A stretch of DNA of 64,000 nucleotides, from NCBI RefSeq assembly GCF_014651135.1, contig NZ_BMWH01000001.1:126120-190119 (forward strand), given 5' to 3'. Below the pieces are notes generated by a model. It had not been told where the DNA came from. It made no database searches and saw only the letters and a list, made by a program, of their open reading frames with translations. Below, piece by piece: positions 9,370 through 19,800 of this stretch; within the stretch, counting starts at the first letter, position 1; each line of letters begins with the position of its first letter. This DNA is from Streptomyces echinoruber. Lineage in GTDB: Bacteria > Actinomycetota > Actinomycetes > Streptomycetales > Streptomycetaceae. The position numbers were made by a program, and so were the translations under genes.

Positions 9370-10218
9370 GTGACCTCTGCTGATTTTGACGATCACCCTG
9401 AGCGGGCATTGCTGGACCGGCTTGAGGACTACTACGACGCGGTTCCGCGCCACGGCGCCCGAGTCGAGGACCACGGGCCGCTGACTCTGTTCGTGCGAGA
9501 GGGCCAGGGCTGGCCGTTCTACGCACGTCCCGCACGGGGATGGACCGGACCGCTGGAGGCCACCGATGTGCAGAAGGTCCGTTCCCGCCAGCGGGAACTG
9601 GGGATCCCGGAGAGTTTCGAATGGGTCGCGGAGACCACGCCCACGTTGCGGGCAGCAGTCGAGGAGTCGGGACTCGTGGTCCGCGAACATCCGCTGATGG
9701 TGCTCGATCCCGGTACTCCCGCAGCGCCATTGGAGGGGTTGTCCGGCAACCTATCCGTGCGAATCGTAGGGGCGGACGATCCGATACTGCCCAGCGCGCT
9801 GGCCGTTCCTCACCTCGCCTTCGCCGAGCCTGGAACCCACGTCGGTCTCGCGGGAACACCACAACTGGCGGAAGCGATCGACGCTCGTGTCGCCGACGGA
9901 TCGGTGGAACGCACGATCGTGCGTATCCGGGCAGGTCTGACGGCGGTCGCCGCAGCTGTCGAGCATGGATCAGCGCTGTCCGCGGGCCAGCACCAACCGC
10001 TCGCAGGAATCAGCGAGATCGTCGGCGTCGGAACGCTCCCCGCAGCTCGCCGTCGTGGTCTCGCACTCGCGGTCACCGCGGTACTGGTGGCCGACGCCCG
10101 ATCGCGGGGTGCGGCAACCGTCTTTCTGTCGGCAAGTGACGACGACGTCGCGCGGGTCTACGCCCGACTCGGCTTCCGCAAGATCGGTACGGCGCTGATC
10201 GCCGAACCCGCCGAATAA
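9370..10218 (+). CDS. GNAT-family N-acetyltransferase
   Basis: This 282-residue protein transfers an acetyl group from acetyl-CoA to an unknown amine. The C-terminal half is the GNAT fold, with the acetyl-CoA loop in EIVGVGTLPAARRRGLALAVTAVLV (R/Q-x-x-G-x-A type) and the final YARLGFRKIG strand. The N-terminal half (residues 1-120) is a divergent second GNAT-like lobe. The GTG at 9370 is used because homology-like sequence begins there; no strong ribosome site precedes it, so it may be leaderless. It is divergent from the truncated toxin, and the junction between the two genes appears to be a rearrangement point. Confidence 0.85.
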   Translation: MTSADFDDHPERALLDRLEDYYDAVPRHGARVEDHGPLTLFVREGQGWPFYARPARGWTGPLEATDVQKVRSRQRELGIPESFEWVAETTPTLRAAVEESGLVVREHPLMVLDPGTPAAPLEGLSGNLSVRIVGADDPILPSALAVPHLAFAEPGTHVGLAGTPQLAEAIDARVADGSVERTIVRIRAGLTAVAAAVEHGSALSAGQHQPLAGISEIVGVGTLPAARRRGLALAVTAVLVADARSRGAATVFLSASDDDVARVYARLGFRKIGTALIAEPAE

Positions 10219-10580
10219 GCCGGCCCCGTCCACTTCGCAGTGGTATCACTTCTCATCTCACCGACATTTTCGGGCTCTGGGATTGACGAATGGTGGCCGA
10301 ACTCGGATACCGACGGTGTCCTTTTCGCCTACGAAGCCAGAGGTCCTGGGCCCCGTCGATGACGACGTGCCGACAGCATGACCCCCGCCCGGTCGGCAGG
10401 TCGGTGGCCTCCACGCAGGTGCCGAGGCAGGTGCGCAGCCCGTCCTCGGTGCTCCTTGGGGGTTTTCCGGTCCGCGTACGGGGCTGGTTGACTTCTTCCG
10501 CGCGGGCTGCCGGCGGCGGGCCTTCCAGCCGGGCGGTCCGTGCGCCGACAGACCGCTGGGACTCACTGAGGGAAGGGAAC
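10219..10580. other. 362-bp gap before the kinase
   Basis: The kinase frame is open through this region, but the translation is Arg/Ser-rich and unlike a kinase N-terminus. I see no RNA gene, repeat or clear promoter. Confidence 0.45.
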
Positions 10581-11525
10581 GTGGAGCAGTTCGCCGCGGG
10601 CAAGGTTCTGCGCAGCAGGTACCGGCTGGACCGGATTCTGGGCAGAGGGGCGATGGGACACGTCTGGCAGGGGACGGACGTGTATCTGGAGCGTCCCGTC
10701 GCGGTCAAGACCGTCGCCGCGGATCTTCTGGCCCTGCCCGACTGGCGCCCCACCGCCCTGGCACGTTTCGAGAGGGAGGCCAAGGCCGCCGCTCGTCTGG
10801 ACCACCCCAACATCACCACCGTGTACGACGCGGCCGTCACCGAGGACGTCTGCTGCCTGGTGATGCAGCTCGTCGACGGGACGACCCTCGACAACGTCAT
10901 CGACGGCGCCGACGAAGGACGCCTGCCCGTGCCCGCCGCGGTCTCCGTGGCCGCGCAACTGTGCTCGGGGCTGTCCGCCGCGCACGCGGCCGGCCTCGTG
11001 CACCGTGACCTGAAACCCCAGAACGTCATGGTCCGCACCAGCGGTCTGGTGAAGATCCTCGACTTCGGTCTGGTGAAGGTCCTCTCGGACACGGACCCGC
11101 AGCTCACCATGACGGGCGAGACACTCGGCAACGTGGCCTACGCCTCGCCCGAACTCCTGGCCGGCGAGAAGCCGCTGGACGGCCGCAGCGACCTGTACGC
11201 GGTGGGGTGCCTGCTGCACCACATGCTCACCGGCCGCCCTCCCTTCCACGGTGAGAGCCCCGCCGAACTGGTGACCCGGCACCTCACCGCGCCCCCGCCC
11301 CGGCCGGCCGACCACGGTGCCGATGTCCCGGCCGCGCTCCAGGAACTGCTGCACGCGCTGCTCGCCAAGCGCCGCGAGGACCGTCCCGGCAGTGCGGCGG
11401 AGGTGTACGCGGCCCTCGCCCCGTACCTGCCGGCCCCCGATCCGGCCCTCGCGACCCGCAGGATGCCGCCGGAGGATCCCCGGCGGCCGTTCCTCGTGCC
11501 CCAAGGGCCGGTGGTGCCGCGCTAG
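10581..11525 (+). CDS. Soluble Ser/Thr protein kinase (PknB/Hanks type)
   Basis: This 314-residue protein is almost all kinase domain. It shows the glycine loop GRGAMGHVW (residues 21-29), the ATP-binding lysine in VAVKTV (K43), the catalytic loop HRDLKPQN (141-148), DFG (161-163) and the ASPE motif of the activation segment. There is no transmembrane helix or sensor domain, so it should be cytoplasmic. The GTG at 10581 is preferred because of an AGGGAAGGG ribosome site and because the kinase fold begins a few residues later. It converges on the UvrD helicase gene with 49 bp between the stops. The target is unknown; it may regulate neighbouring genes, but nothing in the sequence shows this. 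Confidence 0.9.
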   Translation: MEQFAAGKVLRSRYRLDRILGRGAMGHVWQGTDVYLERPVAVKTVAADLLALPDWRPTALARFEREAKAAARLDHPNITTVYDAAVTEDVCCLVMQLVDGTTLDNVIDGADEGRLPVPAAVSVAAQLCSGLSAAHAAGLVHRDLKPQNVMVRTSGLVKILDFGLVKVLSDTDPQLTMTGETLGNVAYASPELLAGEKPLDGRSDLYAVGCLLHHMLTGRPPFHGESPAELVTRHLTAPPPRPADHGADVPAALQELLHALLAKRREDRPGSAAEVYAALAPYLPAPDPALATRRMPPEDPRRPFLVPQGPVVPR

Positions 11526-11574
11526 AAGGCTCGTGAAGATCCGGGGCGCACCGCGGCACGATGCCGGCGGCCGC

Positions 11575-13878
11575 TCATGCCGCGACCGGCGGCCGGACTT
11601 TGATCAGTTCCTTGAGGAACGGGCTCGGCTCCCCGTGCCAGAAGATGTCCAGGCTGTCCCGGGCGCGGGTGGCCGCCACGAAGAGCAGGGACCGGGCGCG
11701 CTGCATCTCCGTCCGGTAGCGGGCCGGGTCCGTGGTCCGCCGCTGCCGGACGCTCGCACGCGGCACCAGGCCGTCGGTCACCCCGGCGATGATCATGCGC
11801 TGGTACTCGAGCCCCTTGAAACGGAACATCGTGCCGACGTGGACGCCGCTGTCGCCGCGGGGGCCGTCCGGCCCGATCTCCAGCGCCCGGATGCCGTGCT
11901 GGGCCAGAGTCTTCATGACCTCGCTCACCATCAGGTTGGTCGGCACGGCGATGGCGATCTGCTCGTGCGGCATCTGGCCCCAGGACTCGATCAGCGCGGC
12001 GATCGCCTCGCGCTCCTCCTCCCAGTCGTTCAGCCTGTGCAGGTCCGGGACGGCCCCGCTGAGCACGGACCGGTACCCGGCCAGCGTCTCGGAGCTGCCG
12101 TCGAGGTCGTCGTACGTCTCGTCGCCGAGCAGGGTCAGCGCGGAGCGCAGGATCTGCCGGGTGGTGCGGTAGCTCAGCGACAGCTTCGACGACCGGCCGC
12201 GGATGTTGATGCCGAGGCTGCCGAGGGTCACCTGGTTCTTGTAGATGCGCTGGTGGGTGTCACCGACCAGGAAGAGGTCGTTGCGGTCCGGGGCGGTCAT
12301 CGCGCGCAGCATCTTCCAGTGTGCGGGCCGCAGGTCCTGGGCCTCGTCGACGACGATGTGCCGGTACCGGTAGCGCAGCCAGCCTCCCGAACCGTCGGCC
12401 ACGTGGATGTTGTCCAGGCCGCCCGCTTCCTCCCGCCGGCGGTCGAGGGCCTGGATGCGCCGGGCGCGTGCCACCTCCAACTGCGCCGCGCGCTCCGCGA
12501 TCTGGTCCCACGTCTGGACTCCGAGCCGGTCCAGCCGCTGGGTGAACCGCTCGACGAGCTGCCAGATCTCGGCGCGCTCGGCACGGGTGACCGTGCCTCC
12601 GCGTCCGGCGCGGCGCGCCCGGAAGTATTCCGTGCGGGAGGTGACGGCCTGTCCGAGGATCACCTGCGTCCACTCGTCGTTCAGGAACTCCGCGTCCCAG
12701 CGGTCCTCGCCGAGTTCGTCCAGGAGCGAGCGCCATTCGCGCACCGCCTGCGCCTCGTCGATGATCCGCTTGCGGTTGCCCGGCTCCGCCTCGCGGACGG
12801 TGCGCAGCGCGAGCTGGTCGACGTGGCTGATCTCGACGCGGGACAGCAGCGTCTCGCCGCCCAGGGCGAGCAGCCGCGACCGCAGGTCCGCAGCGAGGTT
12901 CTTGTTGTACGTGGTCAGCAGAACCGGCTTGTTCCGGCCGGCCGGGAGCCGCTCGACCAGGTGCTTGACCCGGTGCAGCGCCACGATTGTCTTGCCGGTG
13001 CCGGGTCCGCCGCCCACGCGCGCCGGACCGCTGTAGTCCCGCGTGACCAGCTTGGCCTGGGTGGGGTGCAGGAACACCTTCCAGCGGCCGAAGTCCTCGC
13101 CCTCCAGCGCCTCGCGCAGTGCTTCGTCGGTCGTGGTGACGATGGTGGCGGGACGTTCGGCGGCGGCCCGGAAGTCCTCGGGGTCCACGGGTTCCGGCGC
13201 CGCGACGGGGGCGGTGACCTGCTCGAGGACGTCGTCGTACGCCTTGCCGTCGTACAGGGCCAGCAGCACCTCACCGGTGAGCTGGGGGGCGTACTCGACG
13301 AGTCCGAGGAGCTGGTCCTCGGTGGTCAGCGCGGCGACGACCGGGATCAGGGACGGGGCCACACCCAGGTCGGTGAGCTGTTGTTCCGACCACTTCGCGA
13401 ACAGCGGCTCCGGGGCGGCCGGTTCGGCGGGACGGGCGGGCTCGACCGGCTCGGCGGGAGCGGCGGGCTCGGCGGGAGCGGCGGGCTCGGCGGGAGCGGC
13501 GGCCCGCGAGACCGGGGAGTTGAGCACTTCCTCCTGCACGACCTGCAGGTCCACGTACTCGATGCCGCCGGTGACGCGGTTGACCGAGTAGGTGAGCCGG
13601 TCCAGGTGCGCGTATACGTCCTTGCGGTGCTTGACCGAGACGATCAGCCAGTCGTCGTCGGCCAGGCGCAGCAGCAGCGCCCGGTACTCGTCGTTGACGC
13701 GTGCCGAGTACAGCTTGTCGTGCCCCTGCAACTGCTTGAGGCGCAGGCCGGCGGAGTCGGGGTTGGTCTTGAACTTGTGCTGGAAGTCGTAGATCGCGCC
13801 CTTGACCGGGCGGGGGAGCTTGAGGATCTCCCGGTCCGCCTTGTCGAGCAGGCGCAGCGTCACGTTCTTGCCGGTCAC
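11575..13878 (-). CDS. RelE-like domain fused to UvrD/Rep superfamily 1 helicase
   Basis: The 767-residue protein begins with a ~90-residue RelE/ParE-like domain (AIYDFQHKFK, then SARVNDEYRALLL and WLIVSVKHRKDVY), followed by a Pro/Ala/Glu linker built from a repeated AAPAEP unit (~150-180). The rest is a superfamily 1 ATPase: Walker A GGPGTGKT, Walker B VDEAQDLRP, GDTHQRIY, SLSYRTT, FRFKGLEYQ and LFVAATRARD. Its GTG overlaps the stop of the giant helicase (GTGA), so the two are translationally coupled and are likely to act together. The RelE-like part may bind RNA or ribosomes, or only recognise nucleic acid; typical RelE catalytic residues cannot be assigned by eye. A phage-defence role is inference from the partner and the neighbourhood. 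Confidence 0.88.
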   Translation of the reverse strand: MTGKNVTLRLLDKADREILKLPRPVKGAIYDFQHKFKTNPDSAGLRLKQLQGHDKLYSARVNDEYRALLLRLADDDWLIVSVKHRKDVYAHLDRLTYSVNRVTGGIEYVDLQVVQEEVLNSPVSRAAAPAEPAAPAEPAAPAEPVEPARPAEPAAPEPLFAKWSEQQLTDLGVAPSLIPVVAALTTEDQLLGLVEYAPQLTGEVLLALYDGKAYDDVLEQVTAPVAAPEPVDPEDFRAAAERPATIVTTTDEALREALEGEDFGRWKVFLHPTQAKLVTRDYSGPARVGGGPGTGKTIVALHRVKHLVERLPAGRNKPVLLTTYNKNLAADLRSRLLALGGETLLSRVEISHVDQLALRTVREAEPGNRKRIIDEAQAVREWRSLLDELGEDRWDAEFLNDEWTQVILGQAVTSRTEYFRARRAGRGGTVTRAERAEIWQLVERFTQRLDRLGVQTWDQIAERAAQLEVARARRIQALDRRREEAGGLDNIHVADGSGGWLRYRYRHIVVDEAQDLRPAHWKMLRAMTAPDRNDLFLVGDTHQRIYKNQVTLGSLGINIRGRSSKLSLSYRTTRQILRSALTLLGDETYDDLDGSSETLAGYRSVLSGAVPDLHRLNDWEEEREAIAALIESWGQMPHEQIAIAVPTNLMVSEVMKTLAQHGIRALEIGPDGPRGDSGVHVGTMFRFKGLEYQRMIIAGVTDGLVPRASVRQRRTTDPARYRTEMQRARSLLFVAATRARDSLDIFWHGEPSPFLKELIKVRPPVAA
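13456..13501 (-). repeat. 18-bp in-gene repeat encoding an AAPAEP linker
   Basis: The unit gcgggctcggcgggagcg is repeated about 2.5 times in frame, giving the Pro/Ala/Glu linker between the RelE-like and helicase parts. Such tracts can change copy number without a frameshift. Confidence 0.7.
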
Positions 13879-16800
13879 GGTTGCTCTTTCTCCCCGTTCT
13901 CCGTGGTGGTGCCGTCGGGCAGGTCACGATGCCGCCGGTCGCCGGACGGCGGTGCGCCGTTCAGGCGGGCCATGATCTCCTCCGCGGTCCAGGCGGCGGC
14001 GGGCCGTACCTCCCAGCCGGCCGCGGCGAACGCGCGGTCGCGGTCGGCGGCCTCGGGGTCCTCGTCCTCGCCCTCCGGCGGGCGGGGGGCGAGAACGACA
14101 CCGACGCGTGCCTCCCGCCACGCCAGTTCGGCCAGCCAGCCGTTCTCGTCGAGCTCGTAGCCGTCCTCGGGGACCGGGGCACCGCGCGCGGCGAGGGTCT
14201 CGGCGAGCGCGAGCAGGCCGGGCTCGTCCGGGTCGAGATACTCGATGACCCGGTCCCACGCGGGGTTTCGGACAGGCGTGGCGGCGCCCGCCGCGGGCTC
14301 CTCCGCGGCGGCCGGGGCCTGCGGCGCAGGAGCGACGATCCCGGTCGGCGCCGGCGTGCCGCCGGCGGGCACGGTGGTGGCGAGCGTGGCGCGGACGCTC
14401 TCCAGGCGGACGCTCTCCAGGACGCCGCCCCCGCCCGTGACCGCGAGGGTCTCGACGGGGAATGCGTCGAGACGGCTGGTCGTGAGCTGGACGGCGTCAC
14501 CGCCGCCGCTGTCCAGGAACTGCAGCAGGTTGGACCAGTACAGCCAGGCCCGCCAACGGCGCTTGTGCGCCTCCTCCTGGGCGTGGACGCCGGGCGCGTC
14601 GTCGAGGAGGGCGATGCCGGTCCACACCGGGGGCCTGGCCCGGCCGTCCGCGGCGAGGACCAGCGGCAGCCCCGAGCCGTCGGTGACCGTGAACAGCTGC
14701 ACCGGGCCGCGGGGCCCCGCGGGCGCCGTGCCGCGCAGTGCCGCCGTGATCTGCTCGCCGAGCACCTCCGGCGCCAGCGCGACGGGGCGGGCCCCGGCGC
14801 CCATGAAGCCGGCCAGGGCTGCCTCCGCCCGCCACTGCCAGCGCTTCGCGTCCGGCAGGCGCAGGTACTCGACGAGCTGCACGGCCGGGTTGACCCACAC
14901 CGTCTCCGCGAGTTCACCGGGCAGGGCGCTTCGCACCTTGGCGTAGTAGTCGCGGGCCTTGCCGCGGGCCTGGTCGCCGTACGGCTCCCACACCGGGCGG
15001 GCCGGGCCGGCGCCCGCGTGGCCGGTGTCCCGGACGCGGCGCTGCCACTCCTTGACGTCGCCGTAGGTGAGCTGGAAGACCCGCAGCCCTTCCGCGCGCA
15101 GCCGGGTGCGCTTGTCGGCGTCGTCGCCGGCCCGGTTGTGCTCGCGGCCGGCGTGGAACTCGTAGCCGTCCAGGTAGACCGCCACGCGCGGGCCGGGCGC
15201 GTCGACCCGTTCGAACAGGACGTCGGGGCGGGTGCCGTCCAGGGCGCGCTGCTGCGACACCCGCCAGCTCAGCGTGGTGCCGTCGGCCGCGGTCAGCCGC
15301 AGGTCCAGCGCGTGGGTGCCGGCCGGCGTGATGTAGGCGTCGCCGCTGGCACGGCTCTCCGGGAGGGCCGCCCACTCGCGCAGCGTGTCGATGAACAGCA
15401 CCTCGAGGTCGCTCTCGGCCTGCCGGTGCATCGGGATGTGCTGGGTGGTGGCGACGGGCGAGGTGCGCCAGCGCTCGCCGTCCGCGCCGAGCAGCTCGTC
15501 GAGCATCTGCCGGACCTCGTTGCGGCTGACCTTGTCGTAGTCGGCCGGCGGCACGCGGAGCAGCAGGCAGCGGTGGCAGCCGTCGAGCCCTTTCCTCAGG
15601 CAGTCGCAGTTCTCGATCACCTCGCGGGCCTTCAGCAGGACCTCGCGGAAGCCGTCGGAGGTCGCCAGGCGGTGCAGGTACCCGGTGCCGCCGGGCAGCC
15701 GGTCGTACACCACGAGGAACCGGCGCGGCCATTCGCGGTCCTCGCCGTCCGGCATGGAGGCGGCGGTGATGTCGATGTGGTCGGGGTCGCCGCCGTAGCG
15801 GGCCGCTATGCCCGCGAACAACGCGGCGGTGAACGAGGCGAGCCGCTCCTTGGCACGCGCCACGGACGCCGGCAGCAGGATGCGCACGGCCTCCGTCGTC
15901 AGCTCGTGCGCCAGCAGCAGCGGTACGTCCAGTCCGGCGCCCTGCTCCTCCCCGCTGCCGCGCAGCCGCCGGCGCGGGCACCACAGCTGGTGGTGGGCGC
16001 TGGCGCGGGTGGAGCGGGCGAGCGAGGCGGTGAGGGCGTGCTGCGACTGGTCGACGACCGGCTGCCCGTCGGCCGTCGCCCCGCCGCAACTGGCGCACAC
16101 GTAGAACGGGTTCAGGCGCACGTCGGCCCCGGCCAGCGGGACCGTGCTGCTGCCGTCCTGCCGGTCGATCCCCAGGTTCAGGGTGCGGACGACGGCCTTG
16201 CGGGTGAAGTCGGCGCCGAAGACCGCGGTGTCGTGCCGCCACGATCCGGCCGCCAGGTGCGCCGGGGCGATGTCGACGGTGGTGAGGACCGCGTACCGCT
16301 TCCGGTCCCGTTCCTCGCGGTCGTCCCGCACCCGGGCGTCGTCCCGTTTGTCCCGGGACATCACCCGCCGGGGCTTCAGCACGCGGTGCACGCAGCCCGC
16401 GTCGGCGATCTCCCGCGAACCGCACCGCGGGCACGGCGAGGTGTCGTGCTGCGGGTCGCCGTGCGTGCGCGCGTACCCGCAGGCCGGGCAGAGGCGCCAC
16501 ACCTCCCAGGCGCGCCGCTCGGGGCTGCCGATGTCCAGGGCGCGCACGACGTGCCGGTAGCCGTTGACGTAGAAGCTGTTGCCGGGCGCGAGTTCGGTCA
16601 GGGCCAGTTTGCGGGAGCGGTCGTAGTCGCGCACCTCGCTGCGGTACACCCAGTCCCGGCGCTCGTCGTCGCCCTCCGGGGCCGGGGCGTCCTCGTCGTC
16701 CCCGGGCGCCTCCTTCCAGTAGAGGGTGGCCTCCAGCGAGGTGGTGGTGTCGGTGAGGCTGTAGTTGGGCAGCAGGCCCAGTTCGACGAGGGCGTTGTGC

Positions 16801-19800
16801 GCGCTGGTCTGGCTCAGCTCGCGCAGCAGCTCGACCGTGGCGCGCCGCTCCGCGAGCAGTTCGCGCCGCTCCGCGCCCTGTTCGCGGTCCTCGGCGAGCA
16901 GCCCGTCCACGGCGGTGTCGATGGCGGCGATGCGGCGGCGCAGCTCCTCGCGGCGCGCCGTCCACTCCTCCTCGGCCTCCTGCAGGGCGCGCGCGATGCC
17001 GCCGGTGGCGTACGCGCGCAGCTCGTCCGCGGCGTGCGCGGACACCCCCCGGTCGTCGTCCGGGCCGCCGCCGGCCTGCGGGAACAGCGCCAGGAACTCC
17101 TCCACCAGCCGCGCCCCGTGGGTGAGCGCCGCGTCGGCCAGGTCCTGGCACCAGCCGGTCGTGCCGAACAGCGCCGACGACAGGCGCGGCACCGGCATGA
17201 GCGGCTCGCCGTCGGAGGTGGTCAGCTCGCCGCGGGCCGCCCGGTCCAGCAGGTGCGCCGTGTACTGGCGGCGCAGGATCTCGACGGCCGACAGGTAGCA
17301 GCCCGGCGGCACGATGTCACCGGCGATCATCTCGGTCGGGTCGTCCAGGTAGTACCGGTCGCGCGCCCGGCGCCCGCCGAAGGCGACCACCAGGGCGTTG
17401 CCGGTCCGGCGCCCGGCCCGCCCGGCCCGCTGCACGTAGTTCGCCGGGCCGCCGGGCAGCGAGCCGAGCAGCACCGCGGAGAGGTCGCCGATGTCGATGC
17501 CCAGTTCCAGGGTGGGCGTGCAGGACAGCACGTTGGGGTCGGTGTAGTGGGCGCCCTGCCGGAACGCCCGCTCCACGCGCTCGCGTTCGGGCCGGGTCAG
17601 CATGCCGGTGTGCTCGGCCGTGACGACCCGGTAGGTGCCGCCGGTCAGGTACAGGCGGCGGTAGTAGTCGGCGCGGTAGTCGCGTTCGAGCCTTCCGCCG
17701 AAACCGTCGCCGCCCGCCCCGGCCGAGGAGGTGTCGTGCTGCGGCGGGGTGAGGATGCCGGTGCAGCGCCAGCGCGGGCAGGGGTGCCCGTACCAGCGGG
17801 TGCGCCGCTCGGGCGGCACCACCTGCTGCCAGCCGCACTCCTCGCAGGCCACGAACGCCTTGTTGACCAGGTCGTCGGTGAGCAGCCGCACGTGGATATG
17901 GCCCGGCTGCAGCCCGTAGACGCGCGTCGTGCGGTCCTTGGCGGTGCGCACCGACAGCACGCCCTCGTCCGCGAGGACCGGCAGCAGCCTGCGCAGGTAC
18001 TCGGTCGCCTGCGCCGCGTCCAGGCCGAGGCAGCGCCGCGTCCAGTCCTGGTACCAGTTGTTCCGGCCGGTGATGGTGTCGAACTTCGTCTTCTCCTTGG
18101 GCCCGTCGAGCAGGAACCTCGGCGGCGCCACCCGCCCTTCGGGGAAGGCGGGCATCCCCTCCGGGCGCCGGCCGGAGATCAGGTACTGGTTGACGCCGGC
18201 TTCCCTGATCCAGGTGTCCAGCCACCGGTGCCGCACGCCGCCGCGCAGCCGCAGCCGCTCCAGCAGCCCCCGCACGTACGCCAGGTACCGGTCGGGCGTG
18301 GGCAGGCCGCCGTCCAGCCCCAGCTGCCCGGGCAGCGCGAGGTGGAGGTCGCGGGCGAGCGCGGCGATCCGGTCCGGGTCGGCGATCACCACCTCCGCGG
18401 CCGTGGTCCGGGTCAGCTCCAGGGTGCGCCCGAGCCGGGAGCGCAGCCCGAACTCCATGACGGTGGCGAAGGCGAGCCGTTCCCCGATGAGTTTCCAGGT
18501 CCGCGCGTCCCCGGTGCCGCGCCCCGACAGCAGCCGGTCCACGCCCGGTTCGTCGTGCAGGTCCGGCGGCACGACCGCGGCCAGCGTCTGCGGGTCGTCC
18601 ACGGAGTCCAGGACGTCGCCGATGAGGTCGTTGAGCGGCAGCGGCGCGCCGGTGTCGTCCAGTTGGTGCGCCAGCAGCGAGCGCAGCGAGAACTTGTAGG
18701 AGGCGTTGGCGACGTACCCGGCCCGGTGCGCGGCGTCCTGCGTGGAGTCGTTGAACAGCAGCGTCTTGCGTTCCTCCGGCGCCAGCGCGATCTCGTGGCC
18801 GCCGGTGAAGAGCTGGGTGACCGTGGCGGAGGCCAGCGCGGCGAGCGCGGTGCCGAGGAACCTGATGCCGTTGTCGGTGTTGCACGCCGGGCAGGTGTCG
18901 TCCAGGGCGGCCTGGTCGGCGGTCTTCTTGTCCAGGACGGCCCGCGCGAACCAGGCGTCCTGCAGCCCGTCGGCGTCCTCGGCGACGGGCATGCGGTAGG
19001 TGCCCTGCGCCCCGTCCAGCACCACCACGGACTGCGGGTCGACGCCGCCCGCCTGCTTCGGCGCGGTGCCGGTGAGCGCGGCGAGGGCGTCCCGCGCCTC
19101 GGCGGGCGTCGCCGAGATGAAGTACCGCAGCCGCCGCTTGTCCCGTCCCACGGAGGCCTGCCAGATCCGCGTCGGGCTGGTCTCCAGCTTCTGCGGGTCG
19201 GCCTCCGGGGACAGGGCCGCCCAGCCCGAGCGGCCGCACACGCGGCAGTAGACCGCGGGCAGGTGGGCCTGGGCCGGCCGCTGCACGGTGTCCGCGCCGG
19301 GCAGCGCCTCGGGCCGCCGGGAGTCCGCCGTGGGCCACGCGTCGTCGTCGGCCGGGTCCTCGGACGCGGACGCCGCGGTGAGCGCGGAGCGCCGCGCGAC
19401 GGTCCGCTCGTCCTCGTACCAGCGGAACTCCGGCCGGGCGCCCACCCCGCTCAGGATCCGTCCCACCGGCCGGATCCACAGGTGCGCCTCGATGTGCAGC
19501 AGCGGGCGCGGCCGGCGCTCGTCGGAGGCCGGATCCCGCGCGGACGACAGCAGCGCCACGAACCGCGACAGCGCCTCCAGCGCGAGCCGCGGGTTCTCCC
19601 GCGCGGTGCGCGCCCACGCGTACCCGAAGCGGGCCATGCGGTCCCGCAGCCCCCACTCGTCGAGCGGCTCGCCGTTGAGCAGCGCGAGCACGCCGTGGGT
19701 GAAGTCGTGCTTCTTCAGCAGCCGGCCGATCTGGAAGGCGTCCAGGCCGCGCCGCCCCAGCAGCCGCTCGGCGAGCCCGTCCAGGTCGAGCCGGTCCGGG

